Shown: positions 22,101-33,424 of the stretch, one piece after another | Numbering within the stretch: position 1 is the stretch's first letter | How the letters are laid out: each line of letters opens with the position of its first letter | Source: Gonium pectorale | Taxonomy: Eukaryota; Chlorophyta; Chlorophyceae; Chlamydomonadales; Volvocaceae | Reading direction: 5' to 3' | Assembly (NCBI GenBank): GCA_001584585.1 | Contig: LSYV01000008.1 | Location: 842,720-888,603, forward strand | DNA: 45,884 bases | Translations under genes and position numbers: made by a program | Notes under the pieces: generated by a model | The model's database searches: none | Told to the model about the DNA's origin: nothing | What the model saw: the letters and a program-made list of their open reading frames with translations, nothing else

Positions 22101-24234
22101 ACCCCGCTCGCCACGCACCGCTGTGCGCGGCCACGCGCCCCCCTCCTCCACCTTCCACTCCTCCTCCTCCACCGCCGGCGGCTCGGCTGCGCTCGGCTCG
22201 GTGGTGTGCGTGTCGGCGGAGGCGGGCGCCATCGTGGAGGCGGTGGGCTGCCGCCTGGGCCGCATGCTCGCCTCGGGCGCCGACACGTCCCTCACGCTGC
22301 GCCGCTGCCGCGTCAAGCCCGGCAAGGCCTGCGCCGCCGACGCGCCGCTGCTGCATGCCGCCGACGGCGCCAGCCTCTGCGTCTCCTCCACCCTGATCCG
22401 CAGCGGCCCCGCCGTGGGCATCTCCACCGCCGGCCCCGCCGACACACGTGTGGACATCACCCAGTCCGCCGTGACGCAGTGCGGCAGCCACGGCTGCCTG
22501 ATCATGTCCGGAGCCGACCTGGCGGCGACGTTTTGCCGTGTGGCGGACAATGGCGCCGGCGGCCTGGCGGTGCGCGGAGCCGGCGCCGCCGCCGAGCTGG
22601 CGGACTGCGAGCTGACGGGCAACCGGGCCAGCAACGTGTGGGTGAGCAACGGCGGCACGGTGCGGCTGACGGCGTGCAGCGCGCTGGGCAGCGGCGAGGG
22701 CTGCGGGCTGAACGTGGAGGGCAAGGACAGCAGGGCGACGGCCGAGGGCTGCGCGTTCGACGGCAACGGCGCCAGCGGCGTGCGCGTGCGGAGCAACGCC
22801 GAGCTGGACCTGCGGGACAGCTCCGCGAGCGGCAACGCTCTTCACGGCGTGGACGTGGAGGTGTGGGGAGGGACAGGGTGGGGGAGGGGAGGGGAGGGGA
22901 GGAAGGGGTAGGGGAGGGAAGAGGCCGGTGCGCGCGCCTTGCTCCTCGTGATCCGTTCCGCTGTTCCCCTGCGAAGCCCACGTCGGAGGGCAGAGGTGAC
23001 GGGGCGGGGCGGCGAGTGCCCGTTGGACCGGTGCCTGGCAGTTCATATGCATTACTGAGACGGCTGGGAGGGGAGGCACGCGTCTATACCTCTTGCAAAT
23101 CCTGGCTGGCCGCCGGCCGCGCCGCCAAACCCCCATATGCACGCCAACGGCGCCAACCACCCCACCACGCCACGTGCGGGCGCGCTGCAGGGCACCTGGG
23201 ACGCCGCCGACAATGCGGAGCGCGTCGCGCAGGCGGTCCTTATCAACGACATCCCGCCGCCGCCGCCGCTGCCCGACATCTTCGTCATCGTGGCCGGCGG
23301 CCAGCTGGCCAAGAACGGCCGCCACGGCTGCCGCGTGACGTCGGGCGGCGGACTGCGCGTCACCGGCAGCGAGATCAGCCAGAACGGCGAGGACGGCGCC
23401 TATTCTGACGGCCCCGGCTGCGAGCTGCTGCTGGACGGCTGCCGCATCGTGCGCAACACCGACAACGGGGTGTTCATCTGCAGCGGCGCAGCGGTGTGGC
23501 TGGACGCGTGCCGGCTGGGCGGCAACCTGCTGGGCCACATGGCGGTGGGCGGGCGCGGCAGCCGCGGCCGCCTGACGCGCTGCACGTTTGAGTACAGCCC
23601 CGTGACGGCGCTGCGCGTGCAGATGGGCGCCAAGGTGCGGCCGGACGGACGGATGGGCGCTGCGGGTTTGTGTGTGGCGTGGGGTGTTGGTGGTGGTAGA
23701 GGTGGCGGGTTCCGTCAAATGGGGGCGGTGGCCGCATACGGTGAGCCCAGGTGGCTTCAAGCGGTTGTGGTGGAGAGTCTTTGAGCTTTGCGCGTGGCTG
23801 TTTGGGTTTTGGGGTTGAGGGCGGTACCGCATGGCTGTGTGGGACAAGGCCCGGCCGTGTCCGTATTCTCGTCCGCCCGCGCCCGCTCACCAGGACAAAT
23901 TGCCCACCTGCCCCCTCGCTGCTGACGTACTGCCCTCCGCCCGCCTCGGCCGCAGGTGGCGCTGCGCGAGTGCGAGATGGAGTCTGCCCCCGCCGCGGCC
24001 CTTCCGGGCACCGCCCGGCCCCAGTCGCGCAGCTTCTACAACGTGGACGAGCTGCGCAGGCGCAGCAGCAGCACCAGCGGCAGCGGTGGGGACATCCTGG
24101 ATTGCCAGGCGTGGGAGGTGGGCAGCATCCGCAGCAAGTACGTCAAGCTGATGGGGCAGGGAAGCCTGCTGTCCGTCGACGGGCGGGCCATCTTCTCAAC
24201 CGTGGGAGACGACGGCCAACCGCTGGGGAGCTAG
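19113..24234 (+). CDS. Right-handed beta-helix repeat protein, frame break in exon 2
   Basis: Five exons: 19113-19127, 19601-21092, 21502-22860, 23191-23634, 23956-24234. All four introns are phase 0 with good donors (GTGAGG, GTGAGG, GTGTGG, GTGCGG). The first exon encodes only MPSMQ. The start is the only in-frame ATG before the donor. After about 500 Ser/Ala/Pro-rich residues comes a segment (RPLHFSLGAVTFSGDL, VILHNCTLVLRPGQKFWVGD) and then short repeats of the form GLAV-x-GAGAAAELADCELTGN, typical of parallel beta-helix (PbH1) coils, continuing through exons 3-4. The C-terminus is ILDCQAWEVGSIRSKYVKLMGQGSLLSVDG. Beta-helix folds often bind or cleave polysaccharide, but no catalytic motif or signal peptide is visible. 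Exon 2 is 3n+1 long: the coding frame shifts between about 20495 and 20540 in GC-rich sequence, so it holds one extra base, lacks two, or hides a tiny intron. Length is about 1195 residues once that is allowed for. Confidence 0.78.
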
Positions 24235-26359
24235 AAGCCGGGCGGGGGTGGACGGCCGGAAACGGAACAGGGCTGGATGGGGCGTGGAGGAACGGTGCGT
24301 CGGGAGCCTCAGCCTTGGCGACCGCGCAGCCGCCTGTTAGAGAAAAAATGAAAAAGGTGCGAGAGCTCGGGGCTGGATGTTTCCTTGCACAGCCGCAGTC
24401 TCAGTGTGCTCGCAGATAGTCATCGCAGCGGCCGCTGATTGCATCCGGGGTCCGGGCAGCCGACTGGAAGGCTGACGGACACTTAGCGGCGGGTGTGGGG
24501 AAGCTGCCTGGTTGTGTCATGGGCTTCTTTTCATGGCACGTTTGTACGACCTTGATTTTGCACTGCTCTGCCCATTATTGCGTTGTGCATGCGACGGGCC
24601 GTCGCCCCCGCGTTGTGTGACATTGGCTGATGCCGTATGACTCGTAGCCGTGCGGGCTCCACCTGAGCTACCGCCATTGATGCATTGAGTGCCCCTGATG
24701 GTCGACTGCGGTCGATGGGTCGTGGACATTGCTAGGCGCTTGCAGCGATGCAAGCTGCGCCGTTTGTGACGTCGGGGGGGGGGGGGGGACCGCACAATCA
24801 GTCCTCGCTTGTTTGCAGCCTCGCCGACCGAGGAACGCCTTTCCTGCAGATAGTAAGATCTTGCGCGAACCTGCTCTGACTTAGGCGGCCGAGTGGCTGC
24901 GGGCGACCCCATAGTCTGGACCGAATTGAGAGGGACGCCAGTCCTAGAGCCAAGCGAGCCAAGCGGCCCAACCCACAATCCTGCCTAAGGAGTCTGTGCT
25001 GAGACAGTCTTTGAAAAGTCAAGGGATTGTGGTGCACGGGTGTACATGGAATCTTGGTGATGACTGAAGGGGCGTTGGCAATTTGAACTGTACGGAGATT
25101 GCCTTGGGGCGTTCGTGCATGCTGGTGGCGGTAGCTGTCGTGGTCGAGCCATCGTGATGACAAGACACTTTGCTTTACGTCCGTTGCCGTTGGAAGCCGT
25201 TTGGCGACGCGCTACACTCTCAAAGCGCGTCAGTGATGAAGCAGTGCCAGTCCTCCTACCTCTCTCTCCCTTGTATCTACGTATGTAACGCCCAACGTCG
25301 TACGGGGAGCGGCCGCTGGGATGTCTGACACTTGCGCTAATACAACCATGTGGTTCATGAATCTCGAGTCTGAACAGTTTGTGCAGAGCCGTTGGCCGGA
25401 GCTGGGAGCTGGTGGTGCACGCACGGGAGCCGCCACACCCGTGCGGGTACTTGCATGCTGCAGATGAGCGCCCTAGGGATCCAAGATTTGCGTTTGCCGC
25501 GTGCGCAGTTGGGTGCGGGACACGGCTTGTGAAGGAGCCTCTCTTCATGCGCCACGGTTTTAGATTCCCGACGGCGAAGCCACCTTGCAAGCAAGGAGAG
25601 GGCCGTTTGCACTCCGGGTTGCGTCCCCGTGAATACGACCCGTGGGTCGGCAGCCAGCCGCTCTACAGTACGCGCAGGGAAGCCGGCAGAATCATGAGCT
25701 GCAGGAGCCTGCAGTTTCACAGAGCCCGCCTCTCTCCGCCCTGCACGTTGCACTGGTTCTGGTGCGAAGGGAGGGCGCGCAGCGGTCAACCGGGTTCATT
25801 GCACGGAGCTCAGCTTCAGTCGCAGCACTCGGCACTTCATGTGCACCATCAGGTGCAGTACTACAGTACTAGGCCATGTGCGGCCCTGCGGCCCGTGGGT
25901 CCAGTCCACCTTCCTGGCCCCTCCGGACGTGTATTGACGCGGCATGTCATACGGCAGTTCTCAGCCCCAGCCCAGGAATACTGGCAGCGAGCTAGATAGG
26001 CGCTTACGTACCGCAAGCTTCCATTGTTCCATATGAACAGAAAGCAGAAACACGCCGCTCCCACCCGCAGCTGGTCAACGACAATCAGCAGTTCCTTTAC
26101 GCTGCGGCTGCGGCCGCTGTTGCGCGGTGACATGCGTGCTGGTCGATAAGCAGAGAGATAAATGCTGACCTCGTGAGCCGCTCATGACCCACGCCCAGCA
26201 TTCAATCGCACACAGCACACGGCGGAGGAGTTTTCAAGGGACGCGCCCGCCCGTGCGTTGCGCATGAGCAAAGTCGTCTAGCTCAACCTCGCGAGACGAG
26301 ACTGCGATGCAACTCTACAGCAGCGAGCCCCCGCGCACGCCGCTGCCGGCCCAGGCGCC
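24235..26359. other. Convergent 3' region of genes 4 and 5
   Basis: No supported gene lies here. The 3' UTR of gene 4 probably runs to the TGTAA at 25284. I found no TGTAA on the minus strand for gene 5 between 25290 and 26359. A G run is at about 24774-24788. Confidence 0.5.
25284..25288 (+). terminator. Poly(A) signal TGTAA, gene 4
   Basis: It is the first TGTAA I see after the gene 4 stop, about 1.05 kb downstream. Confidence 0.4.
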
Positions 26360-29300
26360 TCACGCGGGGTCGCCGGAGGCGCCGCCGACCCGCGGGTCAC
26401 GGCGGTCAAGCTTCTCGGCCCGCGCGCACAGCTGCTGCAGCGCCTTGGCCTTCGCGACGAGCTCCCACTCGTCGTCCTTTGGGAGCGGCGCCGGGACGCC
26501 CAGGCCCAGCTCCTTACAAGCCTCCAGCAGCAGCTCGTGGCCGTAGGGCGGACTCACGTCGGGCAGGGGAACCCCGTCCTTGCGCCCCTGGAAGTACTTG
26601 TTGGGCAGCGTGTACAAGAGCTCCGTCACCGCGTCTGTGGCAGTGGCTGCGCCGCCGCCACTGTCCGTGTCGGAGTGACATCGCGCCGCTGCGTTGGCGT
26701 CGTCGGTGGCGGTGGCGGTGCCGGCTGCGGAGGCCGCGGCGCCCAGTTCGCCGCCACCAGCCGCGGCAATGCAGTCGACGGCGGCCGCCGGCACCACGGG
26801 CGCCGGCGCCTCTGCCGCAGACGGCGCCGCGGCAGCGTCCGTGCCGTCGCCCGTGGCTCCGGGCGGCCTAACACTAGCCGGTGGTGCGTCGAGCTCTCGG
26901 GCCACACGGAGCAGGGCGGCGAGGTGGGCCCGCCCGGCGAAGGCGTGGCCGGAGCGGAAGGCGGTGTGGTAGGGCAGCCACAGCTGCTTGGATACCCTCA
27001 CGAGCGAGAGCCTGCAGCACATACGGTACACGCGGGTTGGAGGTGTGCGTCGCGCCCTCGGGTGTTGAAATGAAACGACGCATACGATGCACTCGGGTGT
27101 TAAGAAGGAACAACGCCCTCGGGCGTGTGCATGTCCATGGAGGAGGGCCCCATCTTCCTCTCGAGCTTTCGGTCCTTTACACAGAGGCTGCGGTTAAGAC
27201 ACCCAAGCTAGCTAGATCAAGACCTCCAGGATCGCACTAGCGCACTAAAACGTCTTTGTTTATTGTGGTACGGTACTCATGCTCATCACAGCGGCTCTCC
27301 TGGGTTCATCTCCCACCTTGTTGCCTTCCCCAGCACCAACTCCAGCACCCTCTCGCGGTGGCCGAAGCGGCAGGCCCGGTGCACTGCCGTGGCCTTGCTG
27401 AGGCAGTCCTGGACCTCGCACAGTCGCTGCCACCGCCTGAGCCCGAGGAAGTCCACCGCGGCCTGACAAGAGGAGGCGTGCGGTACAAACGTACACTTAA
27501 GATGTGGAAGCCACATCGCTCTTTTTCTAGTCCCGTCAACCGCAGACACGCTAAGGAATTAAACGGGTGTGCTGAGCCGGGCGGCATTGCCACTTCGCCA
27601 GGGTGCGCAACTTACGCCTCGGCCTCTCTCTCAGTCCTCCCTTCAGTCTCCCTCTCCCTCTTCCCGCGCACCTGCATCATGCCCACGGCCAGGGCCTGCG
27701 GCAGCGGCGAGTCCGGGTCCGTGGGCGGCGGCGGCGCAGGGCTCGCCTCGTCCCGCAGGTGCGTGGGCGGCGTGGCCAGCCAGTGCGCCAGGCCCTGTCC
27801 GTTGGGCAGCCGCATCGTCGTCAGGGGGTCCCGTCCCACGCGCTTCAGAAGATTCCCCCAGGCCTCCAGCAAGGTCGCCCCGTCCCGGTGCGTGGCGGGC
27901 GGGTCAGCGGAGCCGAAGCGCGCGCAGGCCTCCAGGAAGCTGAACAGCTCGTCGCGCGCCGCCTCCCAGGCCGGCTCCACGCGCTGGTGCTTGGCGCCGG
28001 GCCGCGGCTGCGGATCCTGTTCGGGGCTGTCCCGGCCTGCCACGTGCCCGGAGGCGGCCCCGGCGCTGCCACTACCAGCGGCAGCGTTTGAAGCGACCCC
28101 GGCGGCTGCATTGGTGGTGGTTGCAGCGGCGGCAGCGGTGGTTGCACCGTCGCCGAGGCTGTCGGCTGCCGCGCATGCCGCCGCTGCCCGGGCGGCGCCA
28201 AGTGGCTGCCGCGGTGCTGCCCCGGGGCACCCCGCCAGGAGCGCTGCCGTGAATGGCCCCAGCACCGGCCCTGAGCCCGACCCAGCCGCAGCGGCGGATC
28301 CACCTGCACCGGCCATACCGCCCCGCTCCTGCTGCCGCGGGCTGTCGGCCCCACCGCCTCCGCCTCCGCCACCGTCGCCTCCGGCACCGTGGCCACCATC
28401 GCCACCATCGTCACCATCGCCGCCATCGGCAGGGCCATCACCCGGCGTGACAGCGGGCTTGACGTAAAAGCCCACGTGCCCAAGGCCCTTGGCGACGTAC
28501 AGCCTCAGGTTGCCACGAAAGGGCTTGAGCTCGTGGGAGCCGGATGGACCCGGATCCTGTTGGTGGGCCAGGCCGAGGATGTCGAACTGCGGGGTGCAGA
28601 GCGGAGCGGAGCGGGGCAGGCGAGCGAGGCCGGTTCACAACAGACACACGTGATCGCGACCAAGTGTCGTGTTTTGCATTTGGCCGTGCGTGGTGCGCCG
28701 TTCTTGGAGTAGTCATAGCAAGCGACCCAGCATTCGTGGGCTCGTTACACGCGTGGCACCGTTCACCATGCGGCAAACGGCCAGTGCACAACTCTCCTTA
28801 GTTTATATGCCTTGGGAGTGACATCCACCCTGTATTGTACGGTGTGCCTGTGCCGTACAGTTACATCGTAACATCGCCCTGGTCCACGCGCGATGGGGTC
28901 AGGGATCATGAGGAGAAAGTTGGCTCGAGTCCTGCAGCCAAAACCTGAACTGAAGCCAAGGTTCGCTGCTTTGGGACAGGACTCACCGGCCAATAACTGT
29001 GGCCTTCGCTCTGGCAGGTGGGGCCGGGCTTGCCCCTCTTGCTGTACGTGTACGTCTTGTTGCACTTGCAGCAGCGCTTGCCGTACCGCACGGTCAAGTA
29101 CACGCCGCTGCCGATTTGCGTGGGCTTGGGGCCGCTCGTGGGCCCGCCTGCAGTCATGTGCACGGCAACGCACGGCGATGTACGGTATCCGCAATCCGCT
29201 GCGGAAGCGCTTGATGAATGTCCCCGAATTCCTCACCATGCACAGAAACATTGACTCCTTTTTTTCTCACATGGCCTCCAACACGGAATCATCACGGCAC

Positions 29301-31186
29301 TGGAGCCCGGTTTCCCAGTGCACCGTGCGCCACCACGCGTGCCCCCACCCGCGCACCTGCGTTGACCCGGCTCCCCTCCGGGTATCCGCGCGAGACGAAG
29401 AAGATGCTCTGTCCGTCCGGAGGGTCCACCCACCCGGCGCACAGTACGCCCGGCGGCGGCGGCTCGCGCCGGTTCGACAGGTCCAGCAGCAGGCTCCCAA
29501 TCGTCGAGAATGCCTCGGCTTTGCGGTCACCTTCGAGCATCTCCGCGACCTGTCGCTCCACCGCGCGCTGCTGCGCGACCGGGTCGGGTGGGGCCTGCGG
29601 TTGGCCTTGAGGCCGCAGGGGGACCTGAAGCTGCGGCTGAAGCTGCTGTGGCTGAAGCTGCTGCTGTGGCGGAAGCTGCTGCTGTGGCGGAAGCTGCTGA
29701 AGCTGCTGCGGCGGCGGTCGCGGGTGCAGCAGCTGCAGCTGATGCTGCTGATGGAAGGAGTGGTGATGGGATTGAGCTTGTTGGGACGGAGGCCGCTGTT
29801 GCGAGTAGGGCAACGAGGAGTCCGGGTGGTGCTGCGGCCCATACGGCTGATGGCGCACGTATAGGTGGGGGTATGGGTGAGTTTGGGTATTCACCGCCAT
29901 TCCTCGCGTGAAGGACTCCTGCAGGCCGGGCTGCGTCTGCCGCGGGTGTGACTGCTGGGGCTGCGGTTGCGACGGTGTAAAGCTTTGTCGGTAGTCCACC
30001 TGCAAAGGCGCAGCGTACGGCGGAGGCCCGTACGCCTGGTGCTCCCCAGGCGGCGGCTCGTGCCCGTACGGCTGGTGCCCGTACTGCTGCGGGTGCTGCT
30101 CGGCCTGCTGCAGCAGCTGAAGTAGCTGCTGCTCCTGCTGCTGCGCAATGCCAGAAGGTTGCAAGCGTGGGAGATCGTGGAGTTGAGGGGGAGAGTGCAG
30201 TCCGCTGTACCTGCTGGTAGACATGGGGTCGGCTTGCTGCGCCGCCCCGCCCCCTGCGGCTGCGGCTGCGGCTGCGGCTGCATCGCCGGCTGCGCTGCCC
30301 AGGACGGCATCGAAGCTGGGAAAGCGCTGCAACGCGCCGCTGCTGGTGTCGCGTGGTTGCGGCAGGGGCGGCCGGGGCTGGTATGGGTGCGGGTGCGCCG
30401 CCACCGCCGGCGGTGGCCACCGCTGCACAGCGGAAGGAGCACGGGTGAATAGCACGACAAAGGCGCACCTCCTGCCACTTAGCGCCAAGCCACACACCCT
30501 ACAAACACAGTCACCGAGTCACGGCAACGTCCCGGTCAAGCCACGCCACATACCCCAAACGTTCAACGTCAGTAAAGCATGGCTCCTGACGGGGATTGAA
30601 ATAAACGCACCATCGCGCCGCGCACCTGGCTGTCACCCATGCCAGATGCCGAGACCGTGGCCATGGGCAAACCCTGCGGACTGCCGACGTCAGGCCGTGC
30701 CAACGCTGGATCCACCACTGCACGCCCGACGGCGTCGGCCGCCTGTTGTTGTACCGGCGGCGCACCACCCATTTGGCCCGGATGCGCCCCGGCCTGCCGC
30801 GGCTGTGAGGCCCCAGCCTGTGAGCTCGCTTCATTGGCGCGCTCAGTGTGCTGCACAGGTCGCCAAGCAGCGGCAGTGACGGGGCCGATGCGCCCGTCCT
30901 CGCTGTTCGGTGTCGGGGCCCGCGGGTGCTGCTGCGGCTGCTGTTGCTGTCGCTGCTGTGCGTCCGGGCCTACCGGTAGGGGCAACGGGGCAGACTCGGC
31001 GGCGCCTCCGTTGCCCGGCAGCAGCCCGCCCGTTGCCTCATCCAACTGCTGAAGCTCCTGCACGCGCCGTCTGAGGGTGATCGTGGACAGAGTGGAAGCA
31101 GTTGGGCCGGCGCCATCCCGAGAGGTCGAGCCCGAGTGCGTTCGTTGGGGAGCGGAGCGAGGAGGGGCTTCTTCCTCGTCGTCCAT
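26360..31186 (-). CDS. Unrecognised 1166-residue protein with Cys/His cluster
   Basis: Six exons (minus order): 31186-30626, 30422-29357, 29147-28987, 28586-27672, 27462-27317, 27011-26360. Phases 0, 1, 0, 0, 2 match and the total of 3501 nt is in frame. The start is the first ATG (MDDEEEAPPRSAP). Residues 1-480 are mostly Gln/Pro/Gly/Ser-rich. A conserved-looking core follows: VAEMLEGDRKAEAFSTIGSL, then PPPPGVLCAGWVDPPDGQSI and FFVSRGYPEGSRVN, then YGKRCCKCNKTYTYSKRGKP with Cys568, Cys571, Cys587 and His592 (C-x2-C-x15-C-x4-H), and PFRGNLRLYVAKGLGHVGF. A Gly/Ala/Asp spacer separates this from a second compact part in exons 4-6 (DELFSFLEACARFG, LCEVQDCLSKATAVHRACRF, QLWLPYHTAFRSGHAFAG, TELLYTLPNKYFQGRKDG). 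The cluster could bind zinc. AVHRACRFGHRERVLELVL loosely recalls one ankyrin repeat, too weak to call. No signal peptide or membrane span. The gene model is good; the function is unknown. Confidence 0.82.
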
Positions 31187-31367
31187 GGAGGGTTCGCGCG
31201 GGCGCTTGGGGGCGCCTCGAGGTCGGCTTTGAGCTATCTTGCCTTGCCCGGAGGTCAAGAACGGTTCACGGCATGTGCATGCATCGCTCTGGGAATGTAA
31301 TACAATTAGAACCTCACGGTCTCAAGTAAAGAAAGGAGGAGTTGGGCCCTGGGGTAAAGTGCCGACC

Positions 31368-31520
31368 CTTCACGGGTCGGGGCGGGTACCGTCACGGGTC
31401 CGCCGCAACTTGCCCACAAGGCAGAGCAAAATTGCCGAGGATGCCAACATTTGATCTTACCTGATAAGAACAGGTGGTCTGAAGGGCCAGAGGCGGGCGT
31501 ATTAGTCCCGACCCGTGAAG
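31368..31520. repeat. 14-bp inverted repeat bounding 153 bp
   Basis: CTTCACGGGTCGGG at 31368-31381 is the exact reverse complement of CCCGACCCGTGAAG at 31507-31520. It could be a small MITE-like element or chance stem; I see no clear target-site duplication. Confidence 0.45.
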
Positions 31521-32146
31521 ATTGCGGTTACCGTTGGTCTGACTGGAGTCTTCATGCGCTCCGCTGAATTTAACCGGCAACCGCCCTCCGGTTGCTGTAG
31601 TAGTCGACTAGTTTGTACGTCCGTCTGCCTGTGCATAAACGGGGATGGGTTCAGCACGGACTGCCTTTACGCGCGTTGGGGTTGCTCGCGCACGCTGCTC
31701 GCGCAGCTGCAACCGCCACCACTTGCAGTGCCAATGCCCTACTCGGGCGGTTTGCGGAAGATGCTGCTATCCTACACTTGGACGGAAGAGGACAGAGAGA
31801 GGGAAGCCCTGGAGGGAAGCTATCTCTTCAGGTGATACACATGCTATACACACCCGCAGACGAGCAGACAGGCAGAAGGGTAACCGCTCAAGAAGTAGCA
31901 AGCTGCTATAGGCGGGCAGGGAATGGGCATACGGGCCAGGCAATTCAGAGAGTTGGGTTGGCACACCGTCAACCGTGCTGTACCGCATCTGCTCAAGGTA
32001 GAATTGTCGTACCCACTACTAGCTGTCTACGTCTTCGGACTGCGCATACCGGTAGTCACCGTGCATTCTCTAACCCTGCGTAAGGAGGCGTTAGGGATGT
32101 GTCATGGAGTCATGGTAGACGCACCCAGATATCTTTGCGGGGCATG

Positions 32147-32151
32147 TTACA
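32147..32151 (-). terminator. Poly(A) signal TGTAA, gene 6
   Basis: TTACA on the plus strand lies about 1.27 kb downstream of the phosphorylase stop and is the first one seen. Confidence 0.4.
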
Positions 32152-33424
32152 TCTAATCACCGACTTTATTTGGCGCGTTGCTTAGGGACAATAATGAGCA
32201 GCCCCCCGCCACGCCTGTGCCATTCTGCCGCAGCCATTCATGTTGCCTGATGGCGCAGGGCAGCACGCCCAGCCCCCAACCAAGTTCCCTGTGCTCGTCG
32301 GCCGCCAAGCGAGCAATGAAGCGAGCCTACGAGTCAGCCGCCGCACCGAGACACCAGACGATAAATCGGCGATGGCGAGGCATGAGCCGGGGCTGGCCGA
32401 TGTGACAAGAACCCCTACCTCCGCCACGCGCTCAACAACAGTGCCCCGGGGCTCCCGGAACGAGCACCCCAAACAAATGCATTCGGCTTCTCCTTTCTTC
32501 CTTTTGGTGCATAACCCGAACTGAACGGACGTTTCGTAGGTAAAGAATGACGAGGCGCCAGCTAGCGTAGCAAACACGACCAACACGCAACGGCGGTCCT
32601 CGACAAAGGAGCCTGCCGGTGAGTGAGACGACGCGGGAGCAGCGTCGGTTGACTGTCCAGGCCCGCGCAACGAAGCATCGATGAAACGCTCTGCTGCAAC
32701 TAAACATGTCAACTCAACAACGCCGCTGCTCTCGTATGCAGGCGGTCCCGCCGCCGCACGCTGCCAAGCACCATACGCAGGGGCGCCGTCGAAACGGCCG
32801 GCGGCCGCCCCGCGTCCCGGCGGCACGCCCAGCGAGTCAGCCAGCCAGCATGCCGAAATCTTCATGCATGGGGGCCTGCCGGCCCTGCAAAGCTGCACTG
32901 GGAGTCTTCGAGTGCTTCGTCCGCCACCCTGCCAAGCGGGACTCCAAGGCGACCGCCGTCCTCGGGCACGCATCCAAGTGGCAGAACTAATCTACAATAC
33001 GCGGTCTGGGAGCTCCTGCTGAGCCACGCCGGGGCCCCGGAGTACAGGCTGATTCCCATCCACGATCGGCGCACAGCGCAGTGTCATCACAACCCCTCGG
33101 CTATCCCCACACGTCACGCACCTACTCACACCCGGCGCCGCCTCCGGCGGCAGATGCGCGCAGACCGTTCCGCAAACGGATTGGATTTGGTCCCGCTCGG
33201 GCTGGAGCTGGCCGGAGTCTCGTGCTCAGGACTAACGGGTCCCATACCACGCAACCGACTGCCACCGCACCCGCCGCAGCATGTGCTCCGCCAAGGCCAT
33301 CACGCCCTCCTCCCCACAGCTTGCGTGCCGGCAGGCGCGGTCCGTGACGCCACTGCGCCAACAGCCTTGCGCCAGGCGCGCCGCGAGCAGCCGCCTCCGC
33401 GTGTGCAGCCCCCTCCGCTGCTCA

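Larger units (their letters stand above)
31187..33424. other. Promoter of gene 5 and 3' UTR of gene 6
   Basis: No supported gene lies between the gene 5 start and the phosphorylase stop. The TGTAA at 32151-32147 (minus) marks a likely end of the phosphorylase mRNA, leaving roughly 0.9 kb for the gene 5 promoter and leader. A 14-bp inverted repeat spans 31368-31520. ORFs near 32680-33020 have no family resemblance. Confidence 0.5.

Noticed and set aside
26874..26972. Single ankyrin-like repeat as evidence for an ankyrin protein in gene 5 (similar impression around 27317-27462)
   Set aside because: Only one weak helix-turn-helix resemblance was seen and no tandem repeats, so no domain was assigned.
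29630..29720. CTGCTGTGGCGGAAG tandem repeat
   Set aside because: It is the coding sequence of the Gln/Pro-rich tract in gene 5, not a separate element.
32681..33022. Overlapping plus-strand ORFs of about 100 codons
   Set aside because: There is no family resemblance or supporting splice signals, and the region lies in the presumed 3' UTR of the phosphorylase.
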